Shown piece by piece: positions 46,136-59,418 of a DNA stretch of 64,000 nt. Position 1 is the first letter of the stretch; the number at the start of each line of letters is the position of its first letter. This DNA comes from Dictyophora rubrovolvata (lineage: Eukaryota > Basidiomycota > Agaricomycetes > Phallales > Phallaceae): positions 1,178,001 to 1,242,000 of the forward strand of contig CP114118.1 in assembly GCA_029959195.1 (NCBI GenBank), in the 5' to 3' direction. The translations under genes were made by a program, and so were the position numbers. The notes beneath the pieces were generated by a model. That model did not search any database, was not told where the DNA came from, and worked only from the letters and a program-made list of their open reading frames with translations.

Positions 46136-46204
46136 CGACTCGAGACAAGTTGTGTAATTGCTTTGTCAGCGCCAGTTCAGTAACACTCTCCTCCCACCAA
46201 ACCA
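46136..46204. promoter_or_regulatory. Very short bidirectional promoter, RhoGEF / OPT transporter
   Basis: Only 69 bp separate the two inferred start codons. Either promoter elements lie within the opposite gene's first exon or one true start is further downstream. Confidence 0.35.
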
Positions 46205-48926
46205 ATGGAAACTGAGTGAGTTTACATTCACGTCTCAACCAAGCGTAACAAGTAATAGCTCAGAGATTAAAGTTCTCTAATTTTAGACGAAACAAGACAT
46301 ACTCATAGCCAATCTGTTCAAGCCGAATTCACGGTCTGTACACGCAAATTCCGCAAATTCGCTGCTAGCTTTGCTAATACTTCGTTGTTTTCTTTCAAAG
46401 TTACGATCTGTATTTGTAGGACTTGTCGTCGGCTGTCTCCTTTGCTTTACGAACTTGTATTTTGGTTTACAGACAGGTAAGCTTACATCCTTATATTTCG
46501 AAGAGTCGCTGGCACAATAATAAGTCATCCAGGATGGATTAGCATGTAGGGCTCACAAGCTAGCTTAGGTCCACCTTCTGAAAAACAAGCTTCACCCCTT
46601 CTATAGGATGTCACTGCAGTCTGCCTTGATAGGCTATCTCGTTTCCCTATTTTTCCGAGAGCCATTAACTCCACAAGAAAACGTGGTGATACAAACTACG
46701 GCTGTAGCAACTGGTGCGCAAATACGCTAAAGTATCGGTTGGATTTCGCTAAGAGTTCTTAAGGTACTATGCCATTGGCAGCCGGATTTGTTGGCATTAT
46801 TCCCGCCCTGGGTCTGCTCGACAGCAGTCAAGATGGTGTCTCTGCTTTGAAACTTTCGTGGATTCATGCAGTAGGGTGGTCGTTAGCTGTGGCCTTTTTC
46901 GGGTAATGTGCAACCTTTTCCCCAGATTTTTCCATTCATCATTGGCCTTGAAGCGTCCTACTCGCACCCCCAATCCGAAAACAAGTTGTGCGGGATATCT
47001 CCTTCTATTTGCCTCAATAGCCCGTTATATATATTTTCTTTTAGATTATTAAAGAACAACTCGCATTTCCATCAGGAACCGCTACTGCTCAACTTATTTC
47101 GGTCCTACACCAGAAACCCACCAATTTCCTCAAAAATCGCCGCGGAAATCAAGCCTCAAACACAGTCTCTTCTCGAGGCGATTATCAAAGTATTCCATCA
47201 CAGGATGCTGAAACTTCACAGCTTTTGCATGATCATGAGGTACCCGATATTTCACATGTTCGAAAGCATAAAGAAGTTCAGCATAGTTGGGGCGCTCTGG
47301 GATGGAGTTTTATTGCTTCAGCAGCAATGACAGCAAGTCTTAGCTTCGCTAAGTTAAAATTCATCTCCTAATTCATCTTTTATCCAGCTAGCTGCATACT
47401 TCTTCCCAGTAGTGTTCGCTGTGCCGCTTTTCGGCCATTATTTAGCCAAGGAGTGGTTGTGGTATTTTACGCCGAGCTTATCATACGTAGGCCAAGGTTG
47501 GTTCTCTACCTCGGATGTCAGATATGTTTTTTAATTCGGTGCAGGTATAATCATGGGTTTCCCTACGACTTTGAGCATGAGCCTGGTGAGTTATTATCGG
47601 TTTCGAGGTTCCATGTCCCAAATGATTAGTGGCATATTAGGGGATGGTAGTTGGTTGGGCCATTTTATCCCCCATCTCCAAACATGCTGGCTGGGCTCCT
47701 GGTCCTGTCGGCGACATGTCGACAGGTGCACGGGGCTGGATTTTATGGATATCCTTGGCCATTATGTGCGCCGACAGTCTGGTGTCTCTCCTTCCAGTCG
47801 TATATGGAGTCATTATCAAGTTCGCGAATCGTCATAAGAGGAATGATCTCAGTTTGGATAGTGATGAAGATCTAGAAACTCCCGATAGGCTTGTTCCTGG
47901 AAAATGGGTGATTTGGGGTTCCTTAGCTTCTATTGTCTTCGGGACATCGCTTGTGTGGTGGGTTTTTGGAAGCGAAGGTATAAAGCCCTGGGCTACAATT
48001 TTTGGTTATCTCCTCGGTAGTCTACTGAGCTTATTGGGGTGTGTTACTTGGCGAGTCTAGGGTTGACAAAAACATTGATTACTATGTAGAGTTCGTGCTT
48101 TGGGAGAAACGGACTTGAATCCGGTCAGTGGGCTAGGCAAAATTAGCCAGCTATTTTTTGCAGTCATTCAACCTGGCAATATCGTTGCAAACATCATTGC
48201 AGGGGGGGTCGCCGAGGCTGGTGCCCAGCAGTATGCCACCTCTTCCCGCAACTCGCTGATTTGACCTCACTATATAACATAGGGCCGGGGATCTTATGCA
48301 AGATCTAAAAACCGGACATCTTATCGGGGCCTCACCTCGAGCCCAATTCTATGGACAACTTCTCGGTTCGGGTTTATCTGTCTTCGTTACCGCAACTGCC
48401 TTTTCTTTATATCAACGAGCATATCCTATACCTGGTCCCAATTTTCCTGCGCCTACAGCTTATGTCTGGCTAAGTCTTGCCCGTCTTCTACGTAAGTTGC
48501 CTGAGCTCTCAAGAAGATATTTGTTTTGACCTGTCTACATTAGGAGATCAACAGCTACCCGAGAAGAGCGGTCTCTTCATGATTTTGTTTGCAGTAGCCG
48601 CTGCGTTCAACGTCTCCTTTAAAATCCGCGCTGTGGAACATGACCGTTGGTGGGCTATCTGGGTCCCGTCTGGAATTGCCTTTGCAGTGGGATTTTTGAA
48701 CACGCCATCCTTTTCGTTAGCTAGACTCGTTGGTGGGATAGTCGAGTATGCTTACAATAAAAGGTATCCAGGTGAAGGGAAAAATACCATCCTACTTATT
48801 ATCGTTGCCAGTGGGTTTGTATTGGGAGAGGGCACATTCAGTATTCTGTCACTTGTTTTGAAAATGATGCACGTTGGTGTGGCCAGCTGTTGGGGTTGTG
48901 CTGAAGGCTCGTGTCCAGGGTGTTGA
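46205..48926 (+). CDS. OPT-family oligopeptide/metal-chelate transporter
   Basis: About 680 residues, twelve exons, many TM segments. Landmarks of the fungal OPT group: EFTLRSVFVGLVVGCLLCFT, NLYFGLQTGWISMMSLQSA, TTAVATGTMPLAAGFVGIIP, QLAFPSGTATAQLISVLH, AAYFFPVVFAVPLFGHYLA, GWAILSPISKHAGWAPGPVG, TGARGWILWISLAIM, GETDLNPVSGLGKISQL and GGVAEAGAQQAGDLMQDLKT. These proteins move oligopeptides, glutathione or metal-siderophore complexes. The first exon (from 46205) and its junction are the least certain part. The intron 47333-47387 starts GCAAGT and joins AMT to LAAYFFP; a GT option (GTCTTA with a later acceptor) is also in frame. The C-terminus carries an unusual cysteine cluster (CWGCAEGSCPGC). 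Confidence 0.87.
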
Positions 48927-49102
48927 TCTATAAAAAATAACTAGCTTTATGTAGTATGGTGACCGTTGATAACGATGATATTAATAAGTGAGGTCAGCGA
49001 CTGGTAAAGTTCGCGCGGCGTGACAACACGTCTTGTCCACTGTACTGTCGATCACGTCACGACTCACGCATGAGGCCTTGGGCATAAAAAAACGCGAATT
49101 CG

Positions 49103-50650
49103 ATGGATTCAAGCCTAATTGACCCGTCTGCTTCTGAGCCAATCGCTACAGAACAATCTAGTAACATGGAAGATATTGAAGCATTCGTCGAAGATAACAT
49201 AAATGTTGAAACAACCTCGGACGCTGAGCTAGGTGATGCCGCCGACCACGACCCAGAAATACTTCCTACTGAGGAAGAATGGAATAGCATGAGACGTTAT
49301 GGTAGCTTCATAAGTATGTATATTGCTTATAGGTTATGTATGGCCCAATCAACAAACCCGTTGTCTCGAACAGCTCATGACGATGCAGGAAAACAATATA
49401 CTTTTCAAGTTAATGATATGTACGTTGTCAATCACATTCTATCTGGTGAAATTTTGTCAACTCTTCTTTTAGGATATACGTATTACCATCAGATCGAAGT
49501 CCAGAAGATCTCATAGCAGATAATGACCTTTGGGTGGCTCAAATCAAGTCAATCCGAGCCCGAAGTCCCCGCGACGTAAGAGTTAGTCATTGCATCACCT
49601 GAGAACTGATAATTTATATGGCATATCACTCAGGTCTGGATTCGCGCCAAATGGTTTTATCATCCCAAAGAATTGCCTAACAAGTTGAGGCACAGATATA
49701 AGTGAGTCGTATGCATAGTTCGTGGCATGCTCTAGCATAACCTGTCACAACGACCTCCTATGCAGACATACTTTCGCAAAGATGGAGCGCCTCAGCTCAA
49801 ATAAGGCTGATTTTATCTCTACTTCTACATGCTGTGGTTAGACATTTATAAGTATAAATTTAGCTCAAAATTGAATCCTAAACTCACTTAGGCCATGCCA
49901 ACATTATCTATTTCGATGAGCAAAGCCCTGATCAAGAGTATATCACCGGCTCCACACTGTTCTATAGAGTATGTCATCTGGAAAATTGTGCCATCATCGT
50001 AATCTTGACTTTCAACAGTACGACTATGACTGGACGAAGCCTAAGCACGGACAAATCAAAGTATGGATGGGGCTGCTATTTTGAAATGTCTTATTATTTA
50101 TATGCCTCCTCCATGCCTTCAGAAGACTTCCCCTCCTTGCTCTATCTGCAAGAGAGCGTATAATCCAAATACCGACATAATACATTTTTGTCCTCGCATA
50201 ACGTGCCTTCAGGGATGGCACGACCACTGCTTGGAACGAAATAACTGGTATATTAAGACCCTCGAAAATTTTGAACAGAGAATAGAATCAATGGGTGGCG
50301 AATTCAATATCGACATGCAGGCTGATCAGTCGAGCTCTAGAAAGAGGGCGAGATTAAACAGGGAGTCTCACAACACCAATCCGTATGAAAGGATTCCAAA
50401 AGAGCTCCTAGATATTGCTCGCCAGCCGATCATTAGAGGCCGAAGTATGGGTGTCGTAGGAAATGTTTGTTCGGTGACTCGAGCTCGTAAATTGCTTCGC
50501 GCAGCTATGCGAGATGGACAACAGGTTCCAGAAGACTGGAAAAGTTCCTTGGGGGTAATATATAGTGTAGCCGATCTAAAAGCGGTAAACACCTTTCAAG
50601 CAAAGAAGGCTTTAGCATATGCTTGTCCCAAATGCGGTGAACCGATTTAA
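49103..50650 (+). CDS. BAH-PHD chromatin reader
   Basis: About 330 residues in eight exons, all GT-AG. An acidic N-terminus is followed by a BAH domain (VLPSDRSPEDLIADNDLWVAQ, VWIRAKWFYHPKELPN, MERLSSNKADFISTSTCC, ANIIYFDEQSPDQEY, TLFYRYDYDW) and a PHD-like zinc finger (CSICKRAYNPNTDIIHFCP...CLQGWHDHCL). The C-terminal region is basic and ends with another Cys pair (ACPKCGEPI). BAH-PHD proteins read histone marks in silencing complexes; which mark is read cannot be told. I chose the first ATG that leads into the acidic segment. Confidence 0.83.
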
Positions 50651-50791
50651 AAACTTGTTCTCTGTGTCATTGTCATTGCCACCCATGTCCTTATATACAA
50701 ACACTAGTATATCGTTAATGTACACTATACCATTTATACTTGCGCAAAGTCTAAAAGCACAGCCGTGACATTGAATACTCTTTCATAGGTA

Positions 50792-52029
50792 TTACCTTGT
50801 TGTTGTGCCGCCATAAGTTGTCGCAGCTCGGACTCGGCCCAAGTTCGAAGGTCCCTCCCCTCGGTCTTCGTTGGACCAAATTCGCCGAGGTATCACTGTT
50901 TGATTAACGTTGAATTCTCCAAAGGAAGAATCTCGGTTGCGAGGTACTCCCCCAAACCAACCGCCCATTGGTCTGTCCCAGTCCCAGATAGAGGAAGAGG
51001 GCCTTAGGGGGACCGTACGAGATCGCTCACGAGTCGGATTCCAAAGCGACGCAGCCGCCGCGCCCAAGCCAGCACCGGTCCAAAAACCAGGTCGCCAATT
51101 CGATGACGGGCTGCCTTCGCCGGAAGCTTTAGCATTAGGTGGGTCAGAATAAGGAGGAGGAGGGGTTTGATAACTTGGTCTATTGTTGTAAGGAAACCAA
51201 CCGTTCCGATGACTTCCACCACCACCACCACCTCCTCCTCCTCCTCCGTTACCACCACCGCCAGTGCCACCTCTGCCGTCGTCATTTAAATCGGGTCTCC
51301 GCGATCTCGACGATAAATTTCGGTTGATGCAAAATGATTTAAAGCCTACGTAGGTACAAAACAGAAGGGCGATACCCCATATGATCATAAATACAGCTTC
51401 GTATAGATCCCTGGCTGCGATAACCCCGTTCGGTCAGACTCTGGGATCAACAGGGGAAAAATTGACATACGAAGCATGCGCTCTATCCAAAAACCTTGAG
51501 TGGCACTGAAAGCATCAGGTACATAGACTAGTTTATATTCCAAAGCGCATGAGCCTATGAATGCAGCAGATGTACTCAATATGAATCAATACGACACAAC
51601 GGACTCGCAAGCATACCTTTCAGAACGTTCGTATCTCCAGGGCGACTCCATCCTTCACACGATACTTCAACTTTCCCGAACCGCAATTTCTCGGGCAAGT
51701 CTATTTTTTGAAAAAGGAGAGATGGAAGGAGGGACAGATTCCTTTTGAGACAGGACGTACCGGCTTCGCACTGCTCATCACATGAAGAAAAGTCGGTAAA
51801 CTTGAATGCGAGCTCGGAAAATTCGATATAGATCAGAACAAACCTTCCACTGAACATCAAGTCCTTTTCCGCCATCGTTGAGGCAACGAATTACCTCTGG
51901 CTGGTACTGTTTGCATGGCTTTCCGAAACACTTCAACTGAGGAATGGGAATTGTCCGTCTTGCTTGGGTATATTCATCTTGGTAGAACGTCAGAGAATGA
52001 ATTGATTCCAGAGATACTTTCGTTGCCAT
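50792..52029 (-). CDS. SARAF-like ER membrane protein (DUF1183)
   Basis: Residues ~1-130 match SARAF (store-operated calcium entry-associated regulatory factor): VSLESIHSLTFYQDEYTQAR, RTIPIPQLKCFGKPCKQY, PEVIRCLNDGGKGLDVQWKC, KLRFGKVEVSCEGW, LKGSCALEYKLVYVP, then one TM segment (MIIWGIALLFCTYVGFKSF) and a long Gly/Pro/Ser-rich cytosolic tail with a near-pure Gly run. Animal SARAF slows STIM/Orai calcium entry; fungi lack canonical STIM/Orai, so the role here is open. Conserved luminal cysteines are present. The first ATG (MATKVSLES) would leave no classical signal peptide before the luminal part; an upstream exon is possible. All introns GT-AG. Confidence 0.85.
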
Positions 52030-52412
52030 TAAGGTTGTTACGGCCTGTTATGACCCAGAGAATTTGAGATCTCAGATATGCCATAGGAGGGCTTATATAA
52101 TGCCTGCCCAAGATCGTTGGGCAGTCGTGGACGTGTCCATAACTCACTTTGATTTCCGAGTCATCGATTCATCGTTCAAACCACTCTTAAAACCGCATTT
52201 TAACCTTTAATTGCAGTTGAATTGCAGTCTGTTTATAACTCACTGCTGGCAATAACTACACGGCCGTTTATTTCAAACTGTTTCCTAATATACCTTTACA
52301 ACAACAGAACGAAAGCAATGCTGAATTACAACCCTTCCCGCTCGGCGTGTTAAAAAAATCTAAGTGCCGCAATAGCCAAGATCATGAATACGCATAGATA
52401 TGGATAATATGT
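52030..52412. other. Intergenic region upstream of SARAF
   Basis: 383 bp between SARAF start and the DDT-PHD gene stop, both on the minus strand. Contains a T-rich TTTAACC-type stretch; no gene seen. Confidence 0.3.
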
Positions 52413-55400
52413 CTAATGGGGGAGAGGGTGAATGGGAGTATTTAATGCTTCGCAATGAAGATTATCAGTAGTTGGTGCTGTCGATGATGTGACTGCACTC
52501 TCTGCAGCCATAACATTTGACCGTAATCCCAGATTTTCCTGCCCCATTTCGAACCTTTTCTTGTATGCTTCGGAATATTGAGAAGATAATTCAGGTGACA
52601 ACGCATGCTCAAGATTGATGCCGGATGACTGGGTTGAAGTTCCCCCAAGAGGCCCATGAGCTATGACGTGGCGTGAAAGATTCGAGTTTATTGAAACCGG
52701 GTAATGGCTTGAGTGCTCGGGTGAATATGCACTCGGAGTCGACGAGTAAGAAGGATTCGGTCTCTGAACAAGATGAGCTGTCGTGAACGATGGCGACGGC
52801 ACACTACGAGTAATAGATTGATAAGGCTGCAAGTTTGGCGGGACACCGGTCATTGGCACTACGGAATGATTATTTTCCGGTACAGATGGTTGATGCCTTG
52901 CTGCATAGGGATGGTCATGCCCATACACAGGCTGCATTGGTCCTGGCGCTGCAGCATAGAAATCGTTAGTCTTGACCTTTGGAGTTCCCGGGGTAGTATC
53001 GTTACTGGCAGGTACTGATTTACCGTTCTTTATATTAGTCCCAGTGGCACCATTATTACCATTATACATAACCCAGTTTTGCGACGAGACATAAGGTTGC
53101 TGAGGGTAAAGCGGATACAAAGACTGTGGGTGCTGGTACGAAGGGCGCAGGTGTAACTTGGGTAAATGTGCATAATTCGCCGAGGAGGACTGTAATTGAA
53201 GACGAGAAGGCTGCTCCAGCTGCTTCCCTCGTAGATGTTGGTGACTTGTCTGCTTCTCTGTACGCGTCTTACAAGTATCGCATATAAACTCTTCCGAATC
53301 CCAGTCGCGTCTTGATCGGCCAGCAATGAAATCGGCCTGATCATGGCATCGAATATGCTGCCACTTGTTGCACATTTCACAGCACATCAGCTCTTCTCCG
53401 TCATCCTATATTCTTTTATAGCGGTATGAAGAACATTAGCAAGACGACGAACCAAGTTCCAACCACGTCTATGACAAATCTCGCAATCCAGTTCCCAGGG
53501 TTCATCCTCTTTAGGAGTTTGCGTTCCACTTTTTGAGCTAGAGCTTTGTTCTAAGTGCGACGATGATACCCGATCCGCACCATATATTGTCCCATTTGTA
53601 GCCATAGCCACCATGTTCACCTTACGAGTATTCAATGTACTGGTGGATTTGTTTCGGGGTTCAGATTAGGTTTATAATGTTATGAGTTGACGCACGTATC
53701 GGTAAAAATTCCGGCCTTCTCTTTCAGTCGTACGGATCGCATACTTTCCAGCTTCAGCTTTTCTTCCTCTTCCTTTTTTACCCGTGCCTCCCATCGTCTA
53801 TGTCGTTCCAACTCCTTTTCAACCTCTGCCCTCTTCCTAGATTCAATTCTCTCAGCTTCGCGCAGGCTCTCCTTCATAGCTAACCTGGAGGACCGTTTAC
53901 GCTGCATTAGAGCGTCTTCTATGACTTGTTTCTTGACTTCAGCCTGTGCGGTAAACGTGTTACAAGTAGAATAACAAGGAGAGGTAAGTGCACGAACCTT
54001 CAGGACATCGGTGATGGTTGGAACGAGGTTATTTACAAGAAGTTTGTAGAACGCCTTCTCTTTGTAATTGGTCGAATTTTCGAACTGTTTTGTGAATTCC
54101 TCCCAGTCTTGTAAGGTTACGCAAACCTAATTGAGAATCATTAGGTGAACTTGGATGTAAAAATCAGATACGAACGGTTTCCCAACTTTCTTCGTTAGAC
54201 GTGGAATAGCTCAACGGGCATTTTTCATGTCCGGTATCGCCATTGTCATGATCAGATTCGAAGTCACCCTTGTCGTCGCTTTCTTCATCAGGCAACTCAG
54301 AGAGGTCGCTCAAGCTTGTCAGCTCCGATCCATCGTCAATCAATTTGGATGCAAATCTGACGTTGTTTTTCTCCTCTTCCTTATCTTCTTGAATATCGAC
54401 TGCATCTTCCTCATGGATGTCACTATTTTCTTTCTCACCACTAGCACTTGACGCTTTGGCGGTGCTTTCTTTCAGCCATTCTTCGGGAACTTCCTGCCAT
54501 TCCTCTTCCTTTCCGCGCAGACGTGAACTTGCCCGAGTGCCAACCATCCTTGGTCTAGTAGGTGGAAGACCTGCAGCTCGCGAGCGAGTATCACGAACAG
54601 GTCTCCGAGTGAGCAATGTAGAGGAATAACGAGACATGAGGGTCGGTTTGGTTACGGCTATTTCTGGAGGCGGGGATAAGTTTTCGGTGATACTTCGTTT
54701 TCGTCGAGAGGATGTACGGTCAGTTACGGCAGTAGTCTCATTATCTGTTTCCGGTGTAGTTCGCTTTCGCTTCTTTGTTTTCGGGACAGTTTTTCGTTGA
54801 GGTAGATGCTGCTTCCATAGTCGATTGCCTTTGAAGCACCATGAGAAGAATAAATAACGATGACAAACTAAATTACCTCCTAATAGCCAGTAATCATTAC
54901 CTCTCACGCCAAAAGCAATGGGCTGTATACGCTGAAAAATCGAGTAGATAAAAGAGCAGTGAAAGAACGAGGAAGTATAAGTCACGCACCCAATTGGCAT
55001 ATTCATCATCATCTCTCATCCGACTTCTCAAACTGTTCGGGTTATGAAAATGCCACTCGCACACACGATAGAAGACTTCGAGCTTTTCGGTCATAGTTAA
55101 AGATTTAAAGTCGACAGGAGCATCCTCTGTTCCCATAATGTTGTCATCACTGGAAGATCGTTTTGCAGACTGTTTGCGAAGTTGCTGTTGCCAGTCTTCG
55201 AGTCTGGAATTGATATTTAATGACATCACTGAAGGAAAACGAGCATGTGTAATTTATCACGAACATCATACGTTTGTCATGGGGGGTTAAGCTTGTTAAC
55301 AAGCGCTGCATAACAGTGGGGATGACGGAATACGACCCCGAAGCCAAATCATCTTCGAGTTCCTATGACATTCAGAACGCGGTTTGGGAGGCGAACCAAC

Positions 55401-55676
55401 GCGTTTTCTTTATTTAATGAATCATAGGAGTACAAGGTATAATACTCACAGACAGCTGAATGTCTTCTAGATGAAGAATGGGATTGAACGTGAATAAGAA
55501 ATGGCTTAAATAGGCCCATTTCCAATTTGATCTAAGAGTGAGAACTTCTGCTGATGGCGTAGGGGGATGCGGCGAAGCTAACAGGTGAAAAATAATTTAT
55601 GAGAAACAGACGGACTATAGAAAGGCCTTTCAGAAGAATAAAACGCACGAGCAGAAGCTTTACGGCCCAAACGCAT
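52413..55676 (-). CDS. DDT/WHIM-type and PHD-finger chromatin remodelling subunit
   Basis: About 900 residues in about nine exons, all GT-AG as placed. The N-terminus (MRLGRKASAP) leads to a DDT-like helical block (SNWKWAYLSHFLFTFNPI, LHLEDIQLSELEDDL, VIPTVMQRLLTSLTP), a WHIM-like part (LTMTEKLEVFYRVCEWHFH, IQPIAFGVRGNDYWLLGG NRLWKQ), a long charged coiled coil (KESLREAERIESRKRAE and around), then a PHD finger (CEICHRRGWNLDDGEELMC, CEMCNKWQHIRCH, FICDTC) and a Gln/Pro/Ser-rich tail. This order recalls ISWI-partner proteins (Itc1/BAZ-type) and fungal DDT-PHD proteins. The PHD exon is reached only after joining ...IFTDTTLNTRKV via a GTGCGT donor. Confidence 0.78.
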
Positions 55677-55930
55677 CCTCTCCAGGCAAGATGCGGAATC
55701 TATAAGGCCGAGACTGGGCTGATAACGTAGGGATGGGCACGCAGTTGCTCCTTCTCAGTGATTAATATTCCCGCAATTATTTTTATAATAACTCGATTCT
55801 AACAGGCAGGCTTTGTTTCAGAAAATGAAAACAAACAAGAATGTTTCGCCACTCCTTTCAATAGATGACGAGGAAGGAGTGTGGGAGTCAAGGCGTCTAA
55901 TTCTTTACTAGCTCAGTTACAATTTTTGGG

Positions 55931-56787
55931 TTACTGTCCAGCCGCCCGCTCTGCTCTTCGTTGTTTTCTTCTTTCCCGAGCACGAGCTGATTTCGATTTT
56001 ACGATAGCGGATGGGGGTTGATGACTACATGACTCCAATTTAGAAGAGATGAATGACTCTAGAATGGAAAAATATTTTTGCTTACGTTGCCCCATAGATT
56101 TCTTCTAATTCCGGAAGGGCGCTTAAGGACAGCGTGATTCTCAAGTGAGGAGTACGGTCTTGTTTTGGACTCGTGGAGAGAAAAACAAATGAGAAAAACA
56201 GTCAGATAAATAAATTATTTATAGTAGAGGCTTACTAGTTTCTGCCTGATAACACTTTGGCCAGATTCAATTCTTGCTCATCACTTGGTAACAATTCGAG
56301 GCTTTGCAATGTCTCCAATTGATTGTATTGGTGGAGACCTGAACGTACATCGTCAGGCGCGGTGTCGCTTCTATCCGTTTTCTTGCACTCCCTAACCCAC
56401 TTTATGTACTCTCTCTTCGTGATCTCAACGACTGTGATAAGTCTAGGTATTGTCGCCGTCGAAGCATGTAATTTCCGTTTCCTGACCAGGCATTCTAAAT
56501 CATTGTCGTATGCTTGCTCTTCGCCGAGGTTGCTGTCTGACTGTTTGTCAACTATGACCATGTCACCCCTTCCATTCCCTTCTTCTCTTCCCGGTAGCGT
56601 ATGCAAAACCAGAGGCCTTGAAGGGTTTTCCTGATTGACGGGACACACATAAGCTGAGCGATAGCAAGAAGAACGGAATGAGACTTTCCTTAATGAATTT
56701 TAGCGCGAAAGACACGAAATTTCTTATCTTTCCATGGTTTGTTATTCGTAATTCGAAAGGATCGCTAGAAGGTGAGGGTGATGGCAT
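55931..56787 (-). CDS. Alba-domain RNase P/MRP protein (Pop6/Rpp20/Rpp25-like)
   Basis: About 260 residues. An Alba-like fold is seen in FELRITNHGKIRNFVSFALK, then PLVLHTLPG, a middle segment with the conserved STATIPRLITVVEITKREYIKW, and HLRITLSLSALPELEEIY; the C-terminus is basic (KSARARERRKQRRAERAAG). Alba-related Pop6/Pop7 and Rpp20/25 bind RNase P and MRP RNA. Exon 1 ends ...ALKFIK and exon 2 resumes ENPSRPLV; the 58-bp insert (56631-56688) starts GAAAGT and ends CAATCAG, a GA-AG intron. The single GT alternative (GTCTCA with an internal AG) would be a 31-bp intron and add six odd residues. A start at 56796 (MTF) is also possible. Divergent from Rpt2. Confidence 0.75.
56631..56688 (-). 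other. Putative GA-AG intron in the Alba-domain gene
   Basis: Minus-strand insert beginning GAAAGT after ATT AAG and ending CAG before GAA AAC CCT. Phase 0 on both sides. Removal restores the contiguous ALKFIKENPSRPLVLHTLP block. Confidence 0.55.
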
Positions 56788-56862
56788 AAAGGTCACGCGT
56801 CACGCCACCCAGGCTGACGCGTCTCTTCCAAAGATTTCAAACTTCTGACTGCTTAACATATA

Positions 56863-58462
<1,600 letters not shown>

Positions 58463-58695
58463 TTCTCTTGTTTTCGAGGATTTCTGTATATCAAGTAATA
58501 AATCACGATTCTTCACTGCTCATAGACGTTGGCTCAGGTGACAGAAACGTGCTATCTTGATATTTTTTCATCGTTCATGAGCCGTACAGGCTTTGTAAAT
58601 TAGCTATTCAAAGCATCAAAGTACATATGCATGGCTCAAGATAAATATGATTGGGAGAAGGATAATGCCGGACTTGAGGTAAGCTAGACGCGCCT

Positions 58696-59293
58696 CTCAC
58701 CGACCGGCAGCCGCGACCTCAGCAGCTTGGACGGCTGGGTTGACCTTCTTACCGTCCTTGTAGCGCACTCGTGGAGGCGGGGCACGGTTTCGGCGACCTT
58801 CTCTTGAGCGAACACGAACGACTACAAGATGTGGGTTAATCAGAAGGGGCACAGAATCCGAAACTACGAACTGTGGGCATGGATAGCACACGATACGCAA
58901 TATACGATTTTGGTATACAGCTTTGGAATAGTGTATTCTAAAAGAAGGAAGAACGCAAATAAATGGATGGAATAATATATGTATAAAGATCATGCGTACC
59001 GGGATAAACACTAGCTTCATTGATATCTCGAACGGCAGCGCTTTCCACCATGTTGCGAACAGTAAATCGTTTGATGGCTTTATCTTTGGCAACACAGCGG
59101 GAACAGTTTGAACAGCGCATAAACTTGACATGGCCTCGGCCCTTTTTGTTACGGCCGTTATTCCGCCTTTTTTTAGTCTGAGAAAACACAATCGTCAGTA
59201 AAAGAGTCCTGTTACATCCAAGTGGACATGTGTGCATCCATTGGCACCGCCAGTGAAATATGCCCTTGAACGACCAGTAAATACACGTACCAT
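58696..59293 (-). CDS. RPS26: 40S ribosomal protein S26 (eS26)
   Basis: About 120 residues, four exons. [77 protein letters not shown] and the C-terminal [17 protein letters not shown] are all diagnostic, including the zinc cysteines CSNC and CVSC. The first exon is the start codon alone (ATG at 59291-59293), followed by a GTACGT intron, as is common for ribosomal protein genes. The other introns are GT-AG. Confidence 0.96.
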
Positions 59294-59418
59294 TACGGGA
59301 AAAGTGAGATGAGGGGGGAAAGAGTTGACTTGAGGATGAAACAGGCCGTTTGCTGACCTTGGTCGGTGCAAGTGTATACACACACAGTAGCACTTTGCCT
59401 GGTCAATATAGACGCCCG

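Noticed and set aside
47644-48060. The OPT gene as two genes
   Set aside because: The pieces share one continuous OPT topology once introns are removed.
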